Shown piece after piece: positions 27,701 to 35,291 of a stretch of DNA of 41,531 nucleotides. Source of the stretch: Bacteroidales bacterium (GTDB taxonomy: Bacteria > Bacteroidota > Bacteroidia > Bacteroidales > UBA10428); assembly GCA_016935435.1 (NCBI GenBank), contig JAFGQZ010000014.1, positions 1-41,531 of the forward strand. The letters run 5' to 3'. The notes beneath the pieces were generated by a model. The model saw only the letters and a list, made by a program, of their open reading frames with translations. It did not search any database and had not been told where the DNA came from. Positions within the stretch are counted from its first letter, which is position 1; each line of letters begins with the position of its first letter. The position numbers were made by a program, and so were the translations under genes.

Positions 27701-28980
27701 CCAATAAGTAAATCGTAATAGGGCAGGTTAAAAATACCATCGTTGCCGTTTAGGTATGAAGGAACGAAAACAATTTTTACCTTATCGGTTTTATTATTGA
27801 TTAGATTGTGTTTTTTGAGCGATTTTAAAATCGGATCCCATTCGGGGTCGTGCAAATAGTGGGTGATATACCTAAGGCCGCAATCGCAGGGCATATTCTG
27901 GGCAATGGCGGTCTGAAGTTCTTTTCTTGGCCCGTAATGGTGTGCCGGTACAAGAAAGAAAGCCAGCAAAGGCCGTTTTAAATCTTTTGACTCTTGCAAT
28001 TTGCCCAAGGCATCTATAAACAAATCGATACCTTTGTTTTTATATTCGTAGCGGCCACTGGTTGCAACAATGTATGTATCATCCGAAAGGTCTTCGGCAA
28101 GCAGTGTAGAAGCAATGCCTAGAAGCTTTTTTCGTGCATGGGCCCTTTTTGCTTCAAATTCGGGACCGTTTGGTATAAAAGTATCATCGAAACCATTTGG
28201 GGTAACCACATCGACATTTTTTCCCAGAAAATGCCGGCACTCTTTGGAGGTAATATCGCTTACGGTGGTGAATACATCGGCCACCTGTGCCGATATTTTT
28301 TCAAGCGACTGTTTGGAGATAATATTAAACTCACGGGCAACTTCGTCGGGGTTATAGGCGTTAAGTTTTCCATAAAGGGGCCTGTTGTTACCGGCAATAG
28401 AGCGCCCCAGAACGGTGGCATGCGAGGTAAAGGCTGTTGCAACCTGGGGCAAATGTTTTTTAAGGTATAAGACCCCGGCGCCGGTCATCCACTCATGGAA
28501 CTGGGCTACAACTTTGTGGGCCGATGAGAGATTATATTTAATAAAACTTTCGATGAGTTTACCACTGGCATAGCCGAAAAGGGCAGGTTCGAGGTAATCC
28601 CACTGCCCCGAGAGGGAGTCAAGTTTATAATCTTCCCACAAGCGGCTGAAAATATAGTCTTTTTGTCCGAAAAAATCGCTGAAATCGAGCAGGATAACAA
28701 TGGGGTGCGAGGGAATTTTCCAGCGCCCTATTTTTATCCGGAACCCTTCGCGCGATGCCTGTTCATGCCAGGGCCTGTATAATTCGTGATCGATTTGGAA
28801 CTCGGGGTTTTCCCCTTCGTCCCTAACCAGGTCGGGGCCGATAAAAATAAAATTGTCGCCGATCTGGTTTTTCACAGACATGGATTTGGTGGTAATAACT
28901 GTATGTATGCCCCCGACTTTGTTGCAAACTTCCCAACTCACTTCAAATAAAAAGTCGGGATTTATTATTGATGTTGACAT
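24745..28980 (-). CDS. Glycogen synthase (GT3)-alpha-glucan phosphorylase (GT35) fusion
   Basis: A 1411-residue cytoplasmic fusion. Residues about 1-560 are a GT3 glycogen synthase of the eukaryotic type (VSWEVCNKVGGIHTV at 14-28; YYEPWGYTPLESL near 433-445 with the two catalytic-site Glu). Residues about 575-1411 are an alpha-glucan phosphorylase of the short type, starting LNELVGNIWWTWDDEA, with the PLP motif EASGTSGEK and Lys1170 as the cofactor lysine. GT3 enzymes use UDP-glucose to extend alpha-1,4 chains. GT35 removes glucose-1-phosphate from chain ends. The protein therefore combines synthesis and breakdown. Such fusions are known in Bacteroidetes. It is the last gene of the operon, 49 nt after the GH57 gene, before a strong terminator. 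No ADP-glucose pyrophosphorylase is nearby, which fits UDP-glucose use. Confidence 0.92.
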   Translation of the reverse strand: MSTSIINPDFLFEVSWEVCNKVGGIHTVITTKSMSVKNQIGDNFIFIGPDLVRDEGENPEFQIDHELYRPWHEQASREGFRIKIGRWKIPSHPIVILLDFSDFFGQKDYIFSRLWEDYKLDSLSGQWDYLEPALFGYASGKLIESFIKYNLSSAHKVVAQFHEWMTGAGVLYLKKHLPQVATAFTSHATVLGRSIAGNNRPLYGKLNAYNPDEVAREFNIISKQSLEKISAQVADVFTTVSDITSKECRHFLGKNVDVVTPNGFDDTFIPNGPEFEAKRAHARKKLLGIASTLLAEDLSDDTYIVATSGRYEYKNKGIDLFIDALGKLQESKDLKRPLLAFFLVPAHHYGPRKELQTAIAQNMPCDCGLRYITHYLHDPEWDPILKSLKKHNLINNKTDKVKIVFVPSYLNGNDGIFNLPYYDLLIGCDQTVFASYYEPWGYTPLESLAFRVPTITTTLAGFGLWMKNEAKGLEEGVAVVERTDDNDTDVAEAIKTEILRNYSLKPADFEILRENAHNTSLTTLWSALIANYHEAYTLAIEKVIARSDQFVWLEEKQAERIYEEIQPLSNEPHWKRIIVKSKLPKELGKLNELVGNIWWTWDDEAQELFETIDPMVWRMSDMNPYILFEQVPYRRLSELSRSSDYVAKLENVYARFKEYMAATSRLTSPKIAYFSMEFGFHDCLKLYSGGLGILAGDYLKEASDACVNLVGIGLLYRYGYFTQVITNKGEQQANYEYQHFSKLPIHPVRHENGEFVTIQLMLPGRPIYARIWYIEVGRIRLYLLDTDFEMNAPEDRNVSHQLYGGDNENRLKQELLLGVGGIRALTTLNIVPDLYHSNEGHSAFIGLERIRMLMRDEQLTFAEAKEIVRCTTLFTTHTPVPAGHDHFEEDLLRKYLGHYPARMRISWEEFMALGRANPNDWGEKFNMSYLAAHLAQEVNGVSMLHGEVTKDMFVKLWPGYLSQELHINYVTNGVHWSTWTSKPWKEIYHELFDGNFVDNQHNLSMWEKIRNIDDKRIWDIKQNLRARLIFAVKDRFKENWIKRHEDPKHIVAINNTLSENALTIVFARRFATYKRAHLLFRNIERLAKLVNNPQRPIQFIFAGKAHPNDKAGQDLIKLIVEISKRPEFLGKILFLQNYSMGLAKLLVSGADVWLNTPTRPLEASGTSGEKAVMNGTLHFSVLDGWWVEGYKPEAGWALTNERTYENPEFQDDLDAEIIYSIFESEILPAFYDRDKEGIPHEWVKYIKNTIAGVSPHFTTRRMINDYIGRFYSKQFARSKTMLEGDFMKIKDIARWKKQMVNAWKKIEVTEVKLLEKDTETIESGNIYFGEVALKLGRINHENVGVELVISENYSDLVSRMDFNLIKTENGITTFQLEASIDRPGTFQYGVRVFPKHELLPHRQDFALLKWI

Positions 28981-29028
28981 GCTTTTATTCTTTTCTTTAA
29001 CAATTAGGTGAACCCTGTAATATTTTTT

Positions 29029-30447
29029 TTACTGTTTTTTTGCAGCCTTTTTCGGTGCAGTTGGTTTTGGTTTAACTCCTTTGGCGGCTTTTGGTTCATT
29101 TTTCAGGTTTGATTTTTTTGCAATAGGCTTATAATCTTTTTTTAAGCTTGGTTTTATTTGGCTTAATTTTTTTATCTCGGCTTCATAGGCTTCAATAATT
29201 TTATTCTTTTCGAAAATTATCGATGCAAGTGTTGCCAGTTCCTGGTCTTGCTTACTTTCGGGCACTGCAGCGTTTAGCCTTATAATAAAGTCGGAGAGGA
29301 TGTTCATATAATTAATGTAAGCATCGTAGGGCGAGTCGTAAGGGTTAAAATAGGCATGCACCTCTCCATCGCTGAAAACCTTTGTGCACATATAATAAAA
29401 ATTATCGCTGGCCTGGAGGTATTTCCAGTCTGTTAGTAGTTTCTGGTCGGTACATTTTTGTATTTTATCGTACACCGAATAGAGCCTGTTAAATGCGTCT
29501 TCCTGTAAATCGTTTCCGAGCCATGCTGTAAGGTCGCGTTCTTCATCTGCCCATGAAATTGGGTTTGGTACATGAATGGCCGATACCGGCTGAAGTTTGT
29601 TGATTACTTCCGATGGGGTGGCAAATTCAAGGTTGTTTTTCCGGAACACTTCTTTAGGGAAATGCTTCAGGAAATCGAAAATGCCCGATTCGGCCTTTTG
29701 GTTCTCTCCAAAGGTTTCGTAATTCATAAACAGGTTTGCGGTTTCGCCCTGTTTCAGGGAGGTGTTAATCCAGCCAATATATTTTGAAGCGGTTAAGGGA
29801 AATTCAGCCCAGTTGCGGTTCGAAAACCTGAAAGCTATATCATCGCTCAGGGTGAAGTTGCGCATTAACACTTTAAGTTTGGGGTTTCGGGCATTGCAGT
29901 ATAGAAAATTAGGGCTTTTCCATCCTAAAATATGTTTGGCCCCTTCGGTAACTATACCGCTAAATCCAATATCGGCAACTTTTTCGCCAATTTCGTCGGA
30001 ATATATAAGTTCTGTTCCCCTGAATACAGAAGGCTCATAGCCAAACAAGTCGTTTATTCGTTTTGAGTGGAGTTTTACCTGATCGATAAATTCCTGGTCG
30101 TTTTTTAGCACGGCCAAAGAGTGGGAGTATGCTTCGCCTAAGAACTCTACACAACCTGTCTTTGCCAGTTCCCGGAAACTTTCGATAACTTCGGGGGCAT
30201 AAAGCCTGAACTGATCCATGGCTATACCTGATATTGAAAATGTAACTTTGAAGCGGCACCCGTATTCTTTTATAAGTTGCAGCAACATTTTATTTGCAGG
30301 GATATAGCAGTTTTTTGCCACTTTGTTCATTACCGACTCGTTCAGGTAATCATCGTAATAATAATGGTCGTTGCCGATGTTAAAAAACCTGTAACGCTTA
30401 AACCTCATAGGTTGGTGCACTTGAAAATATAGGCATATTGTTTTCAT
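29029..30447 (-). CDS. GH57 family protein (alpha-amylase-like) with altered catalytic motif and basic tail
   Basis: A 472-residue glycoside hydrolase family 57 protein. Region I is HQP (11-13). The region with the expected nucleophile is FRGTELIYSDEIG, with Glu146. The region that holds the acid/base Asp reads MNYETFGENQ, so Asn242 stands where homologues carry Asp in DYETFG (family knowledge, from memory). The (beta/alpha)7 core runs to about residue 290, followed by a helical part to about 400. The last 40 residues are rich in Lys and Pro. GH57 members hydrolyse, transfer or branch alpha-glucans. In related gene clusters this protein is annotated as alpha-amylase. With Asn242 it may be weak, transferase-biased or non-catalytic. 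It is cytoplasmic and follows the GT4 gene by 13 nt. Confidence 0.88.
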   Translation of the reverse strand: MKTICLYFQVHQPMRFKRYRFFNIGNDHYYYDDYLNESVMNKVAKNCYIPANKMLLQLIKEYGCRFKVTFSISGIAMDQFRLYAPEVIESFRELAKTGCVEFLGEAYSHSLAVLKNDQEFIDQVKLHSKRINDLFGYEPSVFRGTELIYSDEIGEKVADIGFSGIVTEGAKHILGWKSPNFLYCNARNPKLKVLMRNFTLSDDIAFRFSNRNWAEFPLTASKYIGWINTSLKQGETANLFMNYETFGENQKAESGIFDFLKHFPKEVFRKNNLEFATPSEVINKLQPVSAIHVPNPISWADEERDLTAWLGNDLQEDAFNRLYSVYDKIQKCTDQKLLTDWKYLQASDNFYYMCTKVFSDGEVHAYFNPYDSPYDAYINYMNILSDFIIRLNAAVPESKQDQELATLASIIFEKNKIIEAYEAEIKKLSQIKPSLKKDYKPIAKKSNLKNEPKAAKGVKPKPTAPKKAAKKQ

Positions 30448-30460
30448 TGTTGGGTATTTT

Positions 30461-31744
30461 CTAAACTATTGACTTGTAAATATCCTTAATTTTTGAAGCG
30501 GCATTGTCCCATTTCAAGCTTTCAACCTCTTCTTTTCCATATTGACGGAAATAGTTCGACAGTCCCTGGTAATTAAGAATGCCATAAATTGCATCGGACA
30601 TGGCCTCAATATCCCAGAAGTCGATTTTTATGGCATTGTGTAAAATCTCTGATACGCCCGATTGCCGGCTGATAATAACCGGCACGTTCGATTGCATGGC
30701 TTCGAGGGGTGAAATGCCAAATGGCTCCGATATCGATGGCATAACATAAACATCGCTCATTTCGAACATTTCTTTTACCTGGTCGCCCTTTAAGAAGCCA
30801 GTAAAATGAAACCGGTCGCCAATGCGCAATGCAGCTGCCCTTTGTATCATACGCGACAGAAGCTCCCCGCTGCCGGCCATTACAAAACGTACATTGCTCA
30901 TTTTCTGAAGCACACGGTATGCTGCTTCAACAAAATAGTCGGGGCCTTTCTGAAGGGTTACGCGCCCTAAAAATGTAACAATTTTATCGTTAATGCCCTT
31001 TTGGGCTTTAATATATTCTAAAGTTTGGGTAGGTTCTACGGCATTATAAACTGTTTCAACCTTTTTAGGGTTTACGCCATAATTGTTAATAACTATATTG
31101 CGGGTAAGGTTGCTAACTGTAATTACTTTATCGGCAGCATGCATACCTTTTCGTTCGATATCGTAAACACCTGGGTTAACGCTGCCTCCGCTTCGGTCGA
31201 AATCTGTAGCGTGCACATGCACCACTAGGGGTTTTCCGGAAACCGTTTTGGCTGCTATTCCGGCAGGGTATGTTAGCCAGTCGTGTGCATGGATAACATC
31301 GAAGTCGAATACTTTGGCAATTTGTCCGGCAACGACTGCATAGTTCGAAATTTCCTGGAACAGGTTGGCCCCATATCCGCCCGAAAATTCAATAGTCCCG
31401 CCAAAACGTGTAAGCACGAGTTCTTTCTTTCCGGTTTCTGTTTTATGTGTTAGTTTCTCATATTCCTCGGGGCTTGTATAGGGTATAATGTTCGATTCTA
31501 CCTCAATGAAATTAATTTTTTTAAGAAAACCTCTATAGTTGCGGATATTTTCGCCTAACGATATTTCGTTGGCACCAATAAGCCGGGCTGTAGAATTATC
31601 TTCGTCGCCATAGGCTTTTGGCACCACAAACAAGATTTCAACCCCGCCCACAGCACTTAGTCCCTTGGTAAGGCCAAAACAGGCTGTTCCAAGGCCTCCG
31701 GATATATGTGGCGGGAATTCCCATCCAAACATTAATACTTTCAT
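30461..31744 (-). CDS. GT4-family glycosyltransferase of the glycogen cluster
   Basis: A 427-residue GT-B enzyme. The N-terminal part has FGWEFPPHISGGLGTA (6-21), typical of starch/glycogen synthase-like GT4/GT5 proteins, and HAHDW near 151. The C-terminal nucleotide-sugar half has TFLGRVTLQKGPDYF and the E-x7-E motif EPFGISPLE. It should add glucose (or another sugar) from a nucleotide sugar to an alpha-glucan or a primer. It lies between the GH133 and GH57 genes with 16- and 13-nt gaps, so a role in glycogen is strongly suggested by context. Its exact acceptor, such as chain initiation versus elongation beside the GT3 enzyme, is not known. Confidence 0.9.
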   Translation of the reverse strand: MKVLMFGWEFPPHISGGLGTACFGLTKGLSAVGGVEILFVVPKAYGDEDNSTARLIGANEISLGENIRNYRGFLKKINFIEVESNIIPYTSPEEYEKLTHKTETGKKELVLTRFGGTIEFSGGYGANLFQEISNYAVVAGQIAKVFDFDVIHAHDWLTYPAGIAAKTVSGKPLVVHVHATDFDRSGGSVNPGVYDIERKGMHAADKVITVSNLTRNIVINNYGVNPKKVETVYNAVEPTQTLEYIKAQKGINDKIVTFLGRVTLQKGPDYFVEAAYRVLQKMSNVRFVMAGSGELLSRMIQRAAALRIGDRFHFTGFLKGDQVKEMFEMSDVYVMPSISEPFGISPLEAMQSNVPVIISRQSGVSEILHNAIKIDFWDIEAMSDAIYGILNYQGLSNYFRQYGKEEVESLKWDNAASKIKDIYKSIV

Positions 31745-31760
31745 AGGGTTGGTATAGTTT

Positions 31761-33713
31761 TTATAAGGTTTGCTCCAGTTTTTCTATTTTATCAATAATA
31801 TTCAAAAGTGCTGCTACGCTCCATGCTTGTGAAATTGCCCCCCTTGGACTGTGAGGCGGGTCGCCATCGTAAATTTCTGAAACTGAACCAAGCCCGTGTT
31901 CGCTCATAACAGGCTCAAAATCTTTAATTATTTGTTTTACATGACACAGCCCTTGCTGTTTGTGAATCTGAAGGTAAGCACCGCAATAATGTTCTATCAG
32001 CCAGGGCCAGACAGTACCTTGGTGATAGGCGTTGTCGCGCTCTTCGTGGTTGCCGCAATAAATGCCTTTATAGGCCGGGTTGCGCGGGGCAAGAGTGCGC
32101 AAGCCCCTTGGGGTGAGCAAATATCGCCTTACGGTTTCAACCACGGAATTTTTTTGTTCATCGGTTAGCGGCGAATAGGGCAACGATGCAGCAATAACCT
32201 GGTTTGGCCTAATCGACCAGTCTTTAAATTCTCCATCGGCATAATCGGCCAGGTAACCTTTTTCTTTGTCCCAGAATGTTTCGGTGAAGGACTTTTTAAT
32301 AATTTCTGGCAGTTTCTTCCATTTTTTAATAAATGGTTCGTCGCCTGCCTTTCCTGCAAGTTCGAGGCAAAAGCACACAGCATTGTACCAGAGGGCGTTT
32401 ATTTCAACCGGTAAGCCCATACGGGGGGTTACCGGTTTGCCAAGAACAACTGCATCCATCCATGTGAGTGCTTTTCCGGCCTCGCCGGCATATATCATCC
32501 CATTGTCGAGCATGTGTATATTGTGCAATGTACCTTTTTGGTAAGCTGTAAGTATCGATTTGAAAGCCTTCTCGTAGTTTTTCCATAAGGAGCCATGCGA
32601 GTTGGTTACAGATGCGTATTGTTGCATAGCCCAAATAAACCATAATGAAGCATCTACTGTATTATAGGCAGGTTCATCGTCGCTGCCCATATTCGGGAAA
32701 AGCCCGTTGTGCAGTTTTGCTATCATTGTATCGGCCACCGCCAAAAAAGTTTTATGCTCGCCCCGTGGCAGTGTAAGCCCCGGAAGGGCGATAAAAGTAT
32801 CGCGGCCCCAGGTGCCAAACCAAGGGTAGCCGGCAGTAACTTCTGTTTTTTTGTCTATTTTAACAATAAACTGTTCGGCACTGTTTATCAGGCAGTTTTT
32901 AAAGCTGTTGCGTGGTAATCGTTTTTTATACTCGGCAGTGTATTTGCGGGCAAAAACTTCGGGGTTATTTTCGGTAGTGCTGGCCGAGAAAATTATCGAT
33001 TCGCCTTTTTTTACGCCCAGTTCAAAAAAACCGGGGACAAACAAATCTTCCTTATAATCGTATCCGCGGCGTTGTTCTTCGATGTATTCAATATTAAAGT
33101 ACCAATCGGGAACCTGCACAAATTCGGCTTTCTTTGAAAATTGCATGTGCAGGTAAGGATAACCATCGTATAGTTTAGTTTTGATACCGTTTGGGATATG
33201 TTTTACCTTGGTATTAGCGTGCATGTTTGCCTTGCTAAGCTGGTGCATATTTCGGAAGGCCAGGAAAGGCGTAAATTTCAGCTTTATAGGTTTATCGGAC
33301 TCCAATATTGTGTATTTTATCAGAATTTGTTGTTCTTTTTCAACCAGTAAACTTTCCCTGAGTATTTGTACCCCTCCTACACGGTAATATATTTCAGGTA
33401 CAATATCAATTTTAAAATCCTGAATATATTTATGTCCCCTGGGCACGAAAATATCGCCCTGGTATTTGTGTATTCCCAGGTTAAACTCTTCTTTATCGTG
33501 AACAATTGTTACATCAAGTGTTGATAAGAGAACATGCTTGTCGTTATCGAGGTGTTCCATTGGGCACACCAACAAACCATGGTATTTTCGGGTGTTGCAC
33601 CCAATAAGTGTTGTACTGGCATAAGAACCTGCACGGTTGCTCCTAAGGGTTTCGCGGCTCAACGAGTATTCCAGGTTTATCAGTTCTTTTTTATCGAATT
33701 CCAGGTAGCTCAT
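31761..33713 (-). CDS. Glycogen debranching enzyme (amylo-alpha-1,6-glucosidase, GH133)
   Basis: A 650-residue protein. The N-terminal GDE beta-sandwich domain is about 1-250 (SNRAGSYASTTLIGCNTRKY, HGLLV). The C-terminal (alpha/alpha)6 barrel covers about 280-645, with the signature GYPWFGTWGRDTFIALPGL near 294-312 and HQGTVWPWLIEHY near 578-590. It should hydrolyse alpha-1,6 branch stubs during glycogen breakdown in the cytoplasm. It is the first gene of the operon, with the GT4 gene 16 nt downstream. The promoter should lie in 33714-34084, but no strict TAnnTTTG match was found on this strand. Confidence 0.93.
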   Translation of the reverse strand: MSYLEFDKKELINLEYSLSRETLRSNRAGSYASTTLIGCNTRKYHGLLVCPMEHLDNDKHVLLSTLDVTIVHDKEEFNLGIHKYQGDIFVPRGHKYIQDFKIDIVPEIYYRVGGVQILRESLLVEKEQQILIKYTILESDKPIKLKFTPFLAFRNMHQLSKANMHANTKVKHIPNGIKTKLYDGYPYLHMQFSKKAEFVQVPDWYFNIEYIEEQRRGYDYKEDLFVPGFFELGVKKGESIIFSASTTENNPEVFARKYTAEYKKRLPRNSFKNCLINSAEQFIVKIDKKTEVTAGYPWFGTWGRDTFIALPGLTLPRGEHKTFLAVADTMIAKLHNGLFPNMGSDDEPAYNTVDASLWFIWAMQQYASVTNSHGSLWKNYEKAFKSILTAYQKGTLHNIHMLDNGMIYAGEAGKALTWMDAVVLGKPVTPRMGLPVEINALWYNAVCFCLELAGKAGDEPFIKKWKKLPEIIKKSFTETFWDKEKGYLADYADGEFKDWSIRPNQVIAASLPYSPLTDEQKNSVVETVRRYLLTPRGLRTLAPRNPAYKGIYCGNHEERDNAYHQGTVWPWLIEHYCGAYLQIHKQQGLCHVKQIIKDFEPVMSEHGLGSVSEIYDGDPPHSPRGAISQAWSVAALLNIIDKIEKLEQTL

Positions 33714-34084
33714 CTTAATTATTTTTTCACTACATACAAGTTATCAATATTTCGTCTAAAAAACGGTATAAGGGTTGTTCTTTTTTACAAATTTCCAAAA
33801 CATTTAATAATTTTTAATAAAAAGCCAGCGTTTATTTAACATTCTGGTTTCGCTTAAAAATGGAAACAATTAATAACAGCTTAAGTTTTATTAAGTGAAA
33901 GAATACTTTGATGATGAACCTGTAACTATTGAATATAAGGGGGTACATTTCGAAATATGGTATATTATTATTTACATGCTAATCCGTTAAATATAGTTTT
34001 TAGCTGTACCAGAAGCTTTATTTTGCTTAATTTAGGGCGTTATTGGTGTAAAATGTATATAGATTTGCATTTTCAATTTTTGTT
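33714..34084. other. Divergent intergenic region between glycogen operon and thioredoxin-like gene
   Basis: This 371-nt AT-rich spacer should hold the promoters of both flanking units. On the plus strand TAGATTTG at 34060-34067 fits the Bacteroidetes -7 box, but no TTTG is at the right distance (TTG at 34043-34045 is too near). A GTG-started frame at 33895-33990 (31 codons, VKEYFDDEPVTIEYKG...) reads like protein but has no recognised relative. No terminator, repeat or RNA gene was seen. Confidence 0.5.
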
Positions 34085-35266
34085 ATGATAAGAACAATTT
34101 TTATTTTTTTCGGCGCAACAGTCATTATCTTGTCTGCATGCAGGCAGAAAGATGGCAATTTTGAGGTTAAAGGAACATTTAAGCAGCCTGTTGAAACTTC
34201 GGTTTATCTGGGCAAATTAGGCATAAACGATATTGAACCTGTCGATTCTTTTAAAACTGATGCCAATGGTAAATTTGTGCTAAACGGTTTCGAACAGCAG
34301 GCCGCACTGTATATTGTTTCTTATGGCAACAATTCGGTTTACCTGGTAATTAAAGCAAAAGATAAGCTGCAAGTTGAAATCGACAATTCAATTGTACCAA
34401 ACAGCTATTATGTTGAAGGTTCATCAGATGCAAGGCTGGTGCGCGATTTGGTATTCGAACAGGAAAAAGTCCTTGCTGCCATAAAGAATATCAGTATTGA
34501 ATACGAAAAGAGCAAAGACGATCCGATAACTTTTTTTGGAAAAAAGCAGGTTTTCGACAGTTTATACGATAATTTACTGGCACGCCATAAAGAGTTTACC
34601 ATAAATTTCATTTATAACAACCCTGCATCGCTTGCCTGTATATTTGCCCTTTATCAGAATTTTGGTATAAAAAACCAGCCCCTTTTTGATAAATACACCG
34701 ATATTGGGTTGTTTAACTTTGTCGATTCAAACCTTTCTGTATTATACCCCGCCACTCCTGCTGTAATTGCCTTAAACCGCGATGTTACAGAAATTAAGGA
34801 ACAAATTAAGCACAAGAAATTTTCTGAGGGTCAATTTCAGCAAGGGAAAAAGGCCCCCGATTTTAAATTGGGAACCATCGACAGCCTGTTTTTTGACCTT
34901 TCTGAGAAAAGAGGCAAAGCGGTTGCATTGTTCTTTTTTGCCAGCTGGAACAAGCAATCGGTGCATGAGCTGGCTAAAATAAACCAGGTTTACAAGACTT
35001 ACAAACCAAATGGCCTTGAAGTACTAGGGGTTTCATTCGACAAATCAGAAGGTGCACTGCGTGCTGTTTTAGATTCGCATGACATAAATATTCCGGTAGT
35101 TTGTGATTACTTATATTGGGAATCTGGCAATGTGCAACAATTTGGTATAAGGGTTATCCCCGAAATTATACTGATCGATAAAAACCATATCACTGCCCGT
35201 CGTGGAATAAATGTAGGTGAACTGATGGAAATGCTTGAAGAGTGGCGGAAAAACAAACTTTTATAA
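34085..35266 (+). CDS. Thioredoxin-fold (AhpC/TSA/TlpA-like) lipoprotein lacking the CXXC motif
   Basis: A 393-residue lipoprotein with lipobox LSAC near 16-19. A DUF4369-like beta domain spans about 22-125, then a helical linker, then a thioredoxin-like domain at about 255-393 (KKAPDFKL, VALFFFASW, the cis-Pro loop RVIPEIILID). In a TlpA/ResA protein Trp288 would be followed by CxxC. Here residues 289-292 are NKQS, so both cysteines are lost. The fold can bind but should not do thiol redox chemistry. It acts in the periplasm, on the inner or outer membrane. A similar gene follows after 25 nt, then lpxH, so the three are likely one operon. Confidence 0.85.
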   Translation: MIRTIFIFFGATVIILSACRQKDGNFEVKGTFKQPVETSVYLGKLGINDIEPVDSFKTDANGKFVLNGFEQQAALYIVSYGNNSVYLVIKAKDKLQVEIDNSIVPNSYYVEGSSDARLVRDLVFEQEKVLAAIKNISIEYEKSKDDPITFFGKKQVFDSLYDNLLARHKEFTINFIYNNPASLACIFALYQNFGIKNQPLFDKYTDIGLFNFVDSNLSVLYPATPAVIALNRDVTEIKEQIKHKKFSEGQFQQGKKAPDFKLGTIDSLFFDLSEKRGKAVALFFFASWNKQSVHELAKINQVYKTYKPNGLEVLGVSFDKSEGALRAVLDSHDINIPVVCDYLYWESGNVQQFGIRVIPEIILIDKNHITARRGINVGELMEMLEEWRKNKLL

Positions 35267-35291
35267 AACTGAATAAAAATTCCATATCATA

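Noticed and set aside
33534..33839. 101-codon plus-strand frame across the GH133 start
   Set aside because: Mostly antisense to the conserved N-terminus of the debranching enzyme, with no recognisable product.
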